DNA of 64,000 nt, taken from assembly GCA_013180625.2 (NCBI GenBank), contig SNVD02002289.1, positions 806,001 through 870,000 on the forward strand, given 5' to 3'. The translations under genes were made by a program, and so were the position numbers. The notes beneath the pieces are model-generated. The model was not told the DNA's origin and did not search any database. It worked only from the letters and a program-made list of their open reading frames with translations. Of this stretch, positions 21,973 through 32,206 are shown one piece after another. Every line of letters begins with the position of its first letter. Positions within the stretch are counted from its first letter, which is position 1. The DNA comes from Boswellia sacra. Lineage: Eukaryota > Streptophyta > Magnoliopsida > Sapindales > Burseraceae.

Positions 21973-23501
21973 TGACACATCCGAAAAAGGATTGTCTCCC
22001 AAATATAGGAGTGTCGAAGTAATAAAACCCGGTGAGACCGGGGTCGATCCACGAGGAAGGGAATTTAAGCGTTACAAATTATAAGCTAAATAAATGTGAT
22101 ATGGATGATACAAAGAGGTGACATGATAATATCAACAAGTATGTAAGATGGTAGGTGGTATTACCGACCATTCAAATATAAAACAAAAAGCAAGAGGAGG
22201 TAAAACCATCCATGGAAATAGGTGGTATAACCAACCATAGTAAATTAAAGAACAATTTCATAAGGTGGTAGAACCTACCATAGTAAATAAAATAAAAAGT
22301 TCATAAACAATAGAATAATTAAAATACAAGAGGAATTAACACAATAACAATGAAGGCTAAGGTTAGGGGATCCGCCCTTGATATTTCAAATAAGGATAAT
22401 TAACCCATTTTAGTTATATGAATTATATTTGTTTCGTTACCAATATTTATACCACTTCTTGTAAATGGGTTCAAGCATCCAATGTGCCAATCACCATATG
22501 TCTACAACAAATCAAGGTTCCTAACTAGATTCGTGTCGGTAAGGAAGAACCATACATCATCTAGAAAGGATCCAAGCATTTGATGTGCCAAGGATTGTCG
22601 ACAATGGATCAAGACCTCCACTTTACGAGTGGTGTCAAGATTGATTAAGAAATTAAATATAAATCATATTGAATAAACATTATAAGATTAAGATTATTAA
22701 GCACATATTAAGGGTTAGAGAATCCTTATTCTCATATCAAGGGTTTCACCCTTTCACCTTAGCAAAAGAGAAATTAGAAGAACATTATAATAGAAAGAAA
22801 ATAAAATGCAAGAAAAAGGAAATTCATTAATAACATAAACACACAAAACACAATACAAGATCCTAGCCAAAGCCAAAATGTTCCAGCCAAGGCCAAGATG
22901 CCCTAATGGGTCACAAGGCACCTCTATTTATAGATACATCCAGGGGCAAACTTGTCAAATTACAAGGGCATAATTGTCAAATATTAGTTGTAAATATCTT
23001 TGACAATTGGGATCATTAGGCACCGACTTTGACCATCAATTTTGACATCGAAACGTTGTGAATTTTAATCACATGTCTTCATGAAAGTTGTAGATATTTC
23101 TCTCAGGTTTCTATAACATATTGATTTGCACAATTTGGATACGTATTTTGAGAGATACGGTCCAAATACTGAGGCCTGGTCAGACTGGGCCGAGACTATA
23201 GATGGGTTCACTTCAAGCCCAATTTTGGTCCACTAAGAGCCCGAATTTGATGATTCTTGTGAAATGCAATCTTGTAGACAATTAAATCAGCTTTCCAAAA
23301 CATTAAGAATTGCACCATTCTGATCTATAAATAGAGAGTTATGCCCATTTTACCGAACCTGTAACAAAACCAAAATTAAGAGAAATTAATTCCAAAGATG
23401 CAAATGCTACAAATATGCTTAAGTTGAGGAATTTAATGACACTATTAATGCAATATGATGAACTAAACTCTTATTAAACATGCATATTTAAGTGTTCATC
23501 A
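21973..23501 (-). repeat. Athila-A 3' LTR
   Basis: It is bounded by TGACACATCC and GTGTTCATCA on the plus strand, so on the element strand it starts TGATGAAC and ends GGATGTGTCA. The sense TATA box (TATAAATAG, complement at about 22926-22935) is intact. Another TATAAATAG reads the other way at about 23330. Confidence 0.93.
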
Positions 23502-24861
23502 CACCCCCCAACTAGCTTATTGCTAGTCCCTAGCAATTAAAGCGTTATTATTTAGAAGTGATTTATAGAATTTTACATCCAAGGTGGTCATTATTGCACT
23601 CTCCTTGATTTTATCCAAATAAACAAACTCTCAACTGATTTTTTTTTTTTTATATGACTCATGTACCCTTCAGTCAAGATATCCACAAACCTTCTTTTGT
23701 GCTCAGTTGACACATGACTATGGGGCTTATTAGAAATAAGCCATATCGGTTCTAGTATTTGTTAAGGCTAACAACCTTAGGTAGGGGATATTCATTCATT
23801 TTATACATTTTTTCTTTTTTTTTCTCTTTTTTTTTTTGAAAGAATGCATCTTTAACCCATGTAGCGAGCCTTAGGCTAATGACTCCCAGACCAGTTGGCC
23901 TTAGGGCATTAGGTGTTAAGACACCCCTACGAGCTTAACGACTCGGGTTGCCGATGCTTTATTTTTGCTTAGAAACTTGTGGATAGTGCAAGGTTCAATC
24001 CCATTAAGCTTTCTCCTTAATCCATGTAGCGAGCTTTGGGCCAATAGCTCCCAAACCAGTTGGTCTTAGGGTATTAGGTGTTGAGGCACCCCTCGGGCTT
24101 AATTGCTCGAATCAAGGAGGCTACAAGACCAAACTTATCCACCATTACTTCTCTCTTTTTTCTTTCTTTTTTCTTATTTTTTTTTCATTTTTTTCATTTT
24201 TTAAACTTTGCCCTTCCTTTTGTTGTTATCCTAAACAAAACAAAAGAACTCAAATATTGCAATATTTCATTTCGCCACCCACAATCATACATCAAGGTAT
24301 GTGTGTGTGTGAAGAAAGATTCATAGATACTGCTTAATGAGCACATAAGCACACAATTTATTAAATGATAAGGTTGTGAGAGTTCATAGATTTGAATGAT
24401 TCAAAGTGAAATGAATAAGACCTCCTTGTTATAAAATTCAAAAATCAAGACTAAATAATATCAAATAAGTCTTCAAAAAATGCAAGAATAAAATGACAAA
24501 TTGGTTAGAATGGGTTTCAAGAGTTCAAACTGGTCCTCCCTACTCTGTCATTCCTGACCCAGAATGCGTCTCAAGAGGATTTGAACTCCTTACACCGCAC
24601 TCTGAATCTAATTACTAACTCGCTTTCTTTTCTTTTTTTTTTTTTTGTGCAAGAAAAAATAAAATTTCAAGACACACTTATGTCTACTATCCTTCCCCCC
24701 CAACCAAATGAAACATTGTCCTCAATGTTTAAATGTAGAGAGATAAAGTATAGGAGACATTACCTGAAGCTTCTGTTATTCAAGAGAGATGAACTGAAAG
24801 ACTCATAAAATAACATGCTAAAAGTAAAATAAAATAAAATAAAGGACAAGAAGAAAAAAAA
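23502..24861 (-). other. Athila-A 3' non-coding region with polypurine tract
   Basis: Next to the LTR, the element strand reads TTGGGGGGTG, the probable polypurine tract. Further in are two copies of a roughly 90-bp module (about 23866-23945 and 24020-24115) that share CCAGTTGGTCTTAGGGTATT-type sequence and AGGTGTTGAGGCACCCCT. Long T-rich tracts follow, and then a region with CCTCAATG / CCCCCCAACCAAATGAAAC (about 24690-24730), a block common near the 3' end of Athila and Tat elements. No coding sequence is seen. B and C have the same region. Confidence 0.75.
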
Positions 24862-25514
24862 TTACAAACGGAGATTCAAATCCAATTTGCACTTTTTGTT
24901 TTGCCCTCCTGCCCAATTAATTTGAGTACTAGCTGGGTCAGGTTCATAATAAACTTCTTGTAATTTGTCAAGTAACTCACCAGCAGAAGTGGCAGAAAGA
25001 AGGTCTTTCTCGCTGAATGAGGGGATAAAATTCTGTTTCCACAGCTGCATCAACAAAACTTATCAAAGGATCAAAGAAATTTTTGACATTCAACAAAACC
25101 TATGGGTTTTTGATGGAGATTCAGTTGGGCCCAAGAGGCAATTTGAAAAATTTCTTCAAGAGTGCCAAAGCAACATGGTAAAGCAATAAAGGCATCTGAA
25201 TTGATGAGCATATGTGCCATGCGTTCATGCATAGAGGAGACCTGTAACTCCTTCCCAACTGTTTTTTCAACAATACTTTCTACAGCCAAAGCTTTAGGAA
25301 TAACTCCTAAAACTTGAGTACCTCCTACATGTGCAGCTGTTGACACACAACCCATTAATCCGAGGCTACCTCCCCCATAAACCATATGAATCTTTCTTTC
25401 AGCCAGTAGCCTACTAAGATAATTCGCTACTTCTACGAACTCTTCACTTTTACCTGGTCGAGATCCACAGAATACACATATCCTTTGGATTCGACGTTTT
25501 GAAGTTCCTTCCAT
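24862..25514 (-). pseudogene. LOG: LOG gene copy captured by Athila-A (cytokinin riboside 5'-monophosphate phosphoribohydrolase)
   Basis: LOG enzymes release active cytokinin bases from cytokinin nucleotides in the cytosol and nucleus. From the ATG at 25514 there are 147 open codons: the CGS motif (residues 16-18), GGGSLGLMG (47-55), the SSMHERMAHM segment (93-102) and ALPCCFGTLEE (111-121), where the LOG signature PGGxGTxxE should be. Both signature glycines are Cys. A one-base T insertion after KPIGF shifts the frame; the C-terminal part continues in another frame (SATSAGELLDKLQ) and ends in LDLNLRL, then TAA at 24862. The total span of about 217 codons matches a whole LOG protein. There are no introns, although plant LOG genes have several. 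It is in sense with the element. A second copy lies in Athila-C. Confidence 0.88.
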
Positions 25515-25552
25515 GTCTATGTGACTCTCTAACTATGTGTGAAGAAGAGACC

Positions 25553-25580
25553 AAGACATGTGGTATTTATGGAGTGCAAA
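25553..25580 (-). promoter_or_regulatory. TATA-like box upstream of the LOG copy
   Basis: On the minus strand CTCCATAAATACCACATG lies about 50 bp before the LOG ATG. The same block occurs in Athila-C (about 43045-43070) and at the end of Athila-F (63957-63984). It could be the captured gene's own core promoter; this is inference only. Confidence 0.3.
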
Positions 25581-25789
25581 AAGGTATGTTAATGATGATA
25601 TCTATCTAGGTAGCTCGATTGTTTGTTGAAAAAGTTGACAATAATACACAAAAATTTAAAAGATGATGAAATAAGACACCATAAGTCAAACAAAAAATAC
25701 AAATTCAAAATGACAGCAATGAGGTATTAAAATTTAAAAATGATGGCACGCATGCATATGTACAGGTAGTTGTGACTGTGGCTCACATC

Positions 25790-26219
25790 TTCCTCTGGTT
25801 TTACGTCCAGAAACGGCTTAAACACCTTCTATGAGTTGGGGATATGCTTCCCATCCAGTTGTCTTATAAACTGGCAAACAGGGTCGTTTTGAGTCAGATT
25901 CCCAAGACTATAGCGTTCCTGCTCATCTCGAAATTATGTCCACAAATTAAAAATTTCACGCTGCACAAGTCCACAAGAATGAGCGCACGAGGTTACCCGG
26001 TCGATTCTAGAGTCTCGATGACCGATGTGCCCCACTGCCTATCTCCATGTCATCTACTATTGCTGTGCGACATTCACGTCTTACCTTCTTAGGTATGGTC
26101 TTCAGATCAACCTCCCAACGGAGACGTTTGGCAACGCTGGTTACAAGTCCATCTTCAATCTGGGACAACTAATAACCTTTTCGCTCTTCCCTTTTTGGCA
26201 TAAGAGCTTTTTCCAAACC
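25790..26219 (-). pseudogene. ORFx 3' part in Athila-A (unknown conserved protein)
   Basis: This is the C-terminal half of the reading frame that is best seen in Athila-F (63169-63790). Recognisable parts are KSSYAK, RWTCNQR, RDEQERYSLGNLTQNDPV and KPEEDVSHSHNYL, spread over several frames. Its N-terminal half is missing because the integrase start joins it directly at 26219/26220. Between about 25980 and 26121, some 140 bp differ completely from the B, C and F versions. The family is not recognised. Confidence 0.6.
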
Positions 26220-28799
26220 TCATTGTCGGGTAGTGCATCTTCTCATCATTAGGTTTTTTTTCTGGGACAATATTTGAAAATGATATGGGTCATCCCAGTA
26301 AAAATTTTTCACCTCGGTAAAAAATTTTCTTTTGTCTTGAGCATTCCAATGAGGTGGCATTTTCCCTGTCGCAAGAAAATTTACAATGTTAGCAAACCAA
26401 GGTATAGTAGCAACAGAAAATAAAAATTCAATAGGAAAGGAATCATTGATAGGTGAAGTTTCAATTAATGTCTCTGTCGTTAGTCTTGAAAGATGATCAG
26501 CAACGACATTTTCGGCTCCTTTCTTATCCTTTATTGTGATGTTGAATTCTTGGAGCAATAAGATCCACCGTATCAATCTAGGTTTTGCATCCTGTTTAGA
26601 CATTAAATATCTCACAGTTGCATGGTCAGTGTAAACAATTGTGGGAGAACCAATTAAATAAGAACGAAATTTGTCCAATGCAAATACTACTGCAAGTAGT
26701 TCTTTTTCAGTTGTTGTGTAATTCATTTATGCATCATTTAAAGTCCTACTTGCATAGTATATCACATAAGGCTTACCTTTTTTTCTTTGTCCTAAGATAG
26801 CACCAACAGCATAGTCACTTGCATCACACATCAATTCAAAAGGCAAGGACCAATCAGGAGAGTGCATAATTGGAGTAGTTGTTAAAAGTCCAATTAACTT
26901 ATCAAAGGCATTTTGACATTCTTGAGTCCATTCAAAAGAAGTATCTTTTGTTAAGAGGTTACAAAGAAGTTTAGATATAGCACTGAAATTTCTTATGAAC
27001 CTCCTATAAAATCCAGCATGCCCTAAGAATGAATGAACCTCTTTAACTGTTTTTGGTGGAGACAAATGGGAAATTAATTCAACTTTTGCTTTAGCCACTT
27101 CAATTCCTTTAGAAGACACCACATGACCTAAAACAATTCCTGAAGTGACCATATAATGACATTTTTCCCAATTCAAAATAAGACCTTTTTCTACACACCT
27201 TTTAGGACTTTTTCTAAATTTTCAAGACAATTATCAAAAGAGTTTCCAAAGACAGTTAAATCATCCATGAAAACTTCTAAACAATGCTCAACCATGTCAC
27301 TGAAATGCTTAACATGCATCTTTGAAAAGTGGCTGGGGCATTACAAAGTCCAAAAGGCATTCTCCTAAATGCAAAAGTGCCAAAAGGGCACGTGAATGTG
27401 GTCTTTTCTTGGTTTTCAAGTGCAATGAGAATTTGATAGTAGCCTGAGTATCCATCAAGAAAGCAGTAGTAGGGGTTTCCTGCTACTCTTTCAAGAATTT
27501 GGTCAAGAAAGGGTAAGGGAAAATGGTCTTTTCTAGTGACAGCATTTAATTTTCTATAATCAATGCACATCCTCCAACTAGATGAGACACGAGTTGGCAA
27601 TAATTCACCCTTTTCATTTTTAACTACTGTAATGCCAGATTTCTTAGGTACTACTTGTGTAGGGCTTACCCACTTACTATCAGAAATAGGATAGATAATT
27701 CCCACATCAAGTAGTTTGAGAACTTCAGCCCTAATGACCTCTTTCATGTGTGGATTTAATCTCCTTTGAGGTTGTTGAGATGTTTTGGCATTTTCCTCTA
27801 AATGTATTCTATGTGTGCAAATTAAAGGGTTAATTCCTTTTATATCTTTTAAAGTCCACCCAATTGCATTTTTATGCCTTTTAAGCACTTCTATCAACTT
27901 ACCTTGTTGCTCGCATGTGAGGGATGAAGAAATTACCACCGGATATGTCTGATTCTCCCCAAGATATGCATATTTCAGTCCTTCAGGTAAGGGCTTCAAT
28001 TCTAGCTTGGGAGCTTCATCTTCCTTGCTTTCATTCATCTGCCCCAATTCTTCAAATCTTGATTTTGAGCCTTTTTCCAACGCCTGTGCACAATCCAGTA
28101 AAGAACACATATTAGAAAGATCATGTTCTAGTTCCATACTTGATTCTAACGAATTTACTAAACAAGTTTCCAAAGGGTCAGGAGAACTCCCTTTTTGGAT
28201 GTGATCTTCCACAATAGATTCGATCATATTAGCCTCCTCAATTTCATCTTATTCTTCATGTGGTTGTTTGCACATATTGAAAACATTTAGTTCCAATGTC
28301 ATGTTCCCAAAAGATAGCTTCATGACTCCATTCCTGCAATTAATCAAAGCATTAGAGGTAGCTAGAAATGGACGCCTAAAATGAAAGGAATTGAATTACA
28401 TACTTCCACTGGTTGTGTGTCCAAGACGATAAAATCCACTGGTTAAATGAATTTATCGACTTGAACTAACACATCTTCTACTACTCCTCTTGGTACTTTA
28501 ATTGATCTATCAGCAAGCAAAAGAGTCACAGAAGTCGGTTTTAACTCACCTAGATTGAGTTTCTGAAAAACCGAGTATGGAAGCAAATTCACACTAGCAC
28601 CAAGATCAAGTAAAGCTTGTTCAATTTTATGGTCTCCAATAACACATGAAATTGTAGGACAACATGGATCCTTATATTTCACTGTATTATTATTTTGAAG
28701 AATAGCACTTACCTGCTTAGCTAGAAAAGCCTTCTTTTCCACATTTAGTTTTCTTTTCACAGTGCACAAGTCTTTCAAAAATTTTGCATAAGAAGGTAC
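26220..28799 (-). pseudogene. Athila-A pol: protease, RT, RNase H, start of integrase
   Basis: Read leftwards: a protease with the Athila-type active site LLDLGASVNLLP (ORF 28443-28778); RT (27277-28227) with WRMCIDYRKLN, FLDGYSGYYQI, FGLCNAPATFQRCM and, in the next frame, the catalytic box FMDDLTVFG; RNase H with [33 protein letters not shown] and [10 protein letters not shown]; then the first residues of the integrase zinc-binding region ([13 protein letters not shown]), where the frame leaves pol. Defects are TAG at 28800-28802, TAA near 28443, a missing base near 28378, another stop near 28250, a missing base near 27300, and a TAA near 26725. The core of integrase is absent, so the element could move only with help. 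Confidence 0.9.
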
Positions 28800-30524
28800 C
28801 TATTTGATCACATCAAGCAAGGGAATGTTGACCTTTACCTGTTTGAAAATTTCAAAGATTTCAGAATTGTGAGTTTGCTTCTTTTGTGTGGCTAAAGCTT
28901 GAGGAAATGGAGGCACAGATGAGGATATGGTTTCCTCTTTGCTAGGTGTTGGTTTAGCAGCCTCTTCCTGCCATTTAGAGATCGATTCTTCTTCTTTCTC
29001 ACAAGGGTCAGGAATGTGTTTTTCAACAATCTTACCATTGCGAAGGGTCATGACTGACTTGGCTTGGTCAAAGTAATGGTTACTTGAACTTCCTGCATTT
29101 GAGTTAGATTGATCTTTGGGGTTTTGCAATGTTTGAGAAGGAAATTTTCCCTTCTCTTGGATGCTAAATGTCGATGCAAATTTTGCAAGAGTTTCTGACA
29201 AATTTGCTAATGTTTGAGCAGTTTGACTATTGAAAGTCTCTTGCTTTGTAATGAATGAATGCAATGTTTCTTCAAAGTCATTCCTAGGAGGAGGAACATA
29301 TGCATGATCATGAGAATTTTGAAAATTTTGTCGTGTTTGAAAAGGGACTTGTGAAGATTGTGCATGATTATCATTTTTCCAGCTAAATTTTGGATGATTT
29401 CTCCAACCAGGATTGTAGGTTTGTGAATATGGATTGTGATTTGGCCTTTTGAAAGTGTTTAAGGCATTGGCTTCTTCATGGAGACATTCCCTAAAGGCAG
29501 GCAAAGTTGGGCAATCATCAGTAGAATGGTCATTGTCATCACAGATGTTACAGACATTTTCTTGAATAGATTTCAATTGACCACTCTTTTTCATCTCTAA
29601 AGCCTCGACTTTTCTAGCTAGGGATGCAAATTTGGCTTGAAGGTCATGGTCTTCCCTAAGGTTGTAAATGCCTCTATTGGATGTCGAGGTTGGGGCCTTG
29701 CCTGGTACCTCATAGGTGCCAGCAGTGTCCCAATTTTGTGCCTTTTCTGCCAAGGAATCTAGGAAGTCAAGTGCTTCCTCAGGGTCTTTTTCTTTAAATT
29801 CTCCATTACACATTAATTCTACTAGTTGCCTATCTTGAGGTGTTAACCCTTCATAGAAGTGTGCAACTATTCTCCAAGTTTCAAACCCATGGTGAGGACA
29901 GGTATTAAGTAGTTCCTTATACCTATCCCAACATTGGTAAAGGGTTTCTCCTTGTTTTTGAGAAAAATCAGAAATTTGTCTTTTAAGAGAATTTGTTCTA
30001 TGGGTAGGAAAAATTTTTTTCAAAAATTGTTGTTTCATCTCATCCCATGAACTGATGGAATTCGACCTCAAATTTTGTAGCCATGTTCTAGCTTTATCTT
30101 TTAAAGAAAAAGGAAAAAGCTTTAATCTAATGGTGTTTATGCTACAATTTGGGTCAGTGTAGGAGCTACATACCTCTTTAAAGAGTTTCAAGTACGAATA
30201 TGGGTTCTCCATGTCAAGGCCATGAAAAGTGGGTAGAAGTCGAACAAAACTTGGTTTGAAATTGAAATGGATTGAATCTGGAGGAGAAACTACACAAGAT
30301 GGTGCACTAGTCGTTACCGGATTCATGTAGTCTCTGAGGGTTCTTTGTTGGTTTTGATCATTTTGTTGCGAACGGTTGTCCCCTTCATCCGTGAATATTT
30401 CTTCATGATTGTCGGCCATGTTTTCTAAGGAAGGTGATGTTTTTCTAACAAGTCTACCACTAGATGTTCGTGACCAAATTTTCATGCAAGAAAGAGAGAA
30501 GAAAAGAGAGGAAAAGATGAACAC
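28800..30524 (-). pseudogene. Athila-A gag (574 codons, ends at a nonsense codon)
   Basis: Retrotransposon capsid/nucleocapsid protein. Candidate starts are the ATG at 30524 and inner Met codons at MKIWSRTSSGR and MADNHEE; the last two suit the family better. The retrotrans_gag domain covers about residues 110-270 (FKPSFVRLLPTFHGLDMENP, LFPFSLKDKARTWLQNL, QCWDRYKELLNTCPHHGF). The zinc knuckle CNICDDNDHSTDDC (CX2CX4HX4C) is intact at about residues 330-345. A Gln/Asn/Ser-rich region follows. In Athila elements gag runs into protease in one frame; here that frame continues beyond a TAG (28800-28802, probably from CAG) into the protease. It resembles the gag of Athila-D more than those of B, C and F. 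Confidence 0.92.
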
Positions 30525-30594
30525 AAAAAAATAAAAAATTTAGATCTAAATGAGAAAAGAGAATACTTACAATTTTGCACGCCAATTTTTACCT

Positions 30595-30612
30595 TCCCCG
30601 GCAACGGCGCCA
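30595..30612 (-). other. Athila-A primer binding site (tRNA-Asp)
   Basis: The element strand reads TGGCGCCGTTGCCGGGGA, an exact 18-base complement of the 3' end of plant tRNA-Asp. It lies six bases inside the 5' LTR. This primer is characteristic of the Athila lineage. Confidence 0.95.
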
Positions 30613-30618
30613 AAAACT

Positions 30619-32146
30619 TGACACATCCGAAAAAGGATTGTCTCCCAAGTATAGGAGTGTCGAAGTAATAAAACCCGGTGAGACCAGGGTCGATCCACGA
30701 GGAAGGGAATTTAAGCGTTACAAATTATAAGCTAAGCAAATATGATATGAATGATTCAAAGAGGTGACATGATAATATCAACAAGTATGTAAGATGGTAG
30801 GTGGTATTACCGACCATTCAAATATAAAACAAAAAGCAAGAGGAGGTAAACCATCCATGGAAATAGGTGGTATAACCAACCATAGTAAATTAAAGAACAA
30901 TTTTATAAGGTGGTAGAACCTACCATAGTAAATAAAATAAAAAGTTCATAAACAATAGAATAATTAAAATACAAGAGGAATTAACACAATAACAATGAAG
31001 GCTAAGGTTAGGGGATCCGCCCTTGATATTTCAAATAAGGATAATTAACCCATTTTAGTTATATGAATTATATTTGTTTCATTACCAATATTTATACCAC
31101 TTCTTGTAAATGGGTTCAAGCATCCAATGTGCCAATCATCATATGTCTACAACAAATCAAGGTTCCTAACTAGATTCGTGTCGGTAAGGAAGAACCATAC
31201 ATCATCTAGAAAGGATCCAAGCATTTGATGTGCCAAGGATTGTCGACAATGGATCAAGACCTCCACTTTACGAGTGGTGTCAAGATTGATTAAGAAATTA
31301 AATATAAATCATATTGAATAAACATTATAAGATTAAGATTATTAAGCACATATTAAGGGTTAGAGAATCCTTATTCTCATATCAAGGGTTTCACCCTTTC
31401 ACCTTAGCAAAAGAGAAATTAGAAGAACATTATAATAGAAAGAAAATAAAATGTAAGGAAAAGGAAATTCATTAATAACATAAACACACAAAACACAATA
31501 CAAGATCCTAGCCAAAGCCAAAATGTTCCAGCCAAGGCCAAGATGCCCTAATGGGTCACAAGGCACCTCTATTTTTAGATACATCCAGGGGCAAACTTGT
31601 CAAATTACAAGGGCATAATTGTCAAATATTAGTTGTAAATATCTTTGACAATTGGGATCATTAGGCACCGATTTTGACCATCAGTTTTGACATCAAAATA
31701 TTGTGAATTTTAATCACATGTCTTCATGAAAGTTGTAGATATTTCTCTCAGCTTTCTAGAACATATTGATTTGCACAATTTGGATACGTATTTTGAGAGA
31801 TACGGTCCAAATACTGAGGCCTGGTCAGACTGGGCCGAGACTATAGATGGGTTCACTTCAAGCCCAATTTTGGTCCAATAAGAGCCCGAATTTGATGATG
31901 CTTGTGAAATGCAATCTTGTAGAAAATTAAATCAGCTTTCCAAAACATTAAGAATTGTATCATTCTGATCTATAAATAGAGAGTTATGCCTATTTTACCA
32001 AACCTGTAACAAAACCAAAATTAAGAGAAATTAATTCCAAAGATGCAAATGCTACAAATATGCTTAAGTTGAGGAATTTAATGACACCATTAATGCAATA
32101 TGATGAACTAAACTCTTACTAAACATGCATATTTAAGTGTTCATCA
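30619..32146 (-). repeat. Athila-A 5' LTR
   Basis: It is nearly identical to 21973-23501. The sense TATA box differs: it reads TAAAAATAG here (complement at about 31568-31578) where the 3' LTR has TATAAATAG, so the promoter of this copy may be weakened. Confidence 0.93.
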
Positions 32147-32206
32147 CCAGCCATCAGTGGATGCAGGCAGTGGTGTCATCTTCTGTACTCGAGTTTCACT
32201 TTTTGA

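Larger units (their letters stand above)
21973..32146 (-). mobile_element. Athila-A: Ty3/gypsy (Athila lineage) element carrying a LOG gene
   Basis: This element of about 10.2 kb lies on the minus strand: 5' LTR (32146-30619), tRNA-Asp primer site, gag, protease, RT, RNase H, a fragment of ORFx, a LOG gene copy, a 3' non-coding region and the 3' LTR (23501-21973). Integrase is missing beyond its first residues. By eye the two LTRs (1529 and 1528 bp) differ only at scattered bases, so this is the youngest element here. The flanks do not form a target duplication (AAAGG left, CCAGC right), and the left flank is a LINE while the right one is a C48 gene fragment, which suggests recombination after insertion. 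Confidence 0.93.

Noticed and set aside
22025..22065. ACCGGGGTCGATCC block in each Athila LTR, similar to a tRNA T-arm (B box)
   Set aside because: No acceptor stem, anticodon arm or A box lies at the right distance; it recurs only as part of the LTR.
24078..24326. 82-codon Phe-rich frame, looks like a membrane protein
   Set aside because: It is the translation of T-rich tracts in the Athila 3' non-coding region, and reads against the element's orientation.
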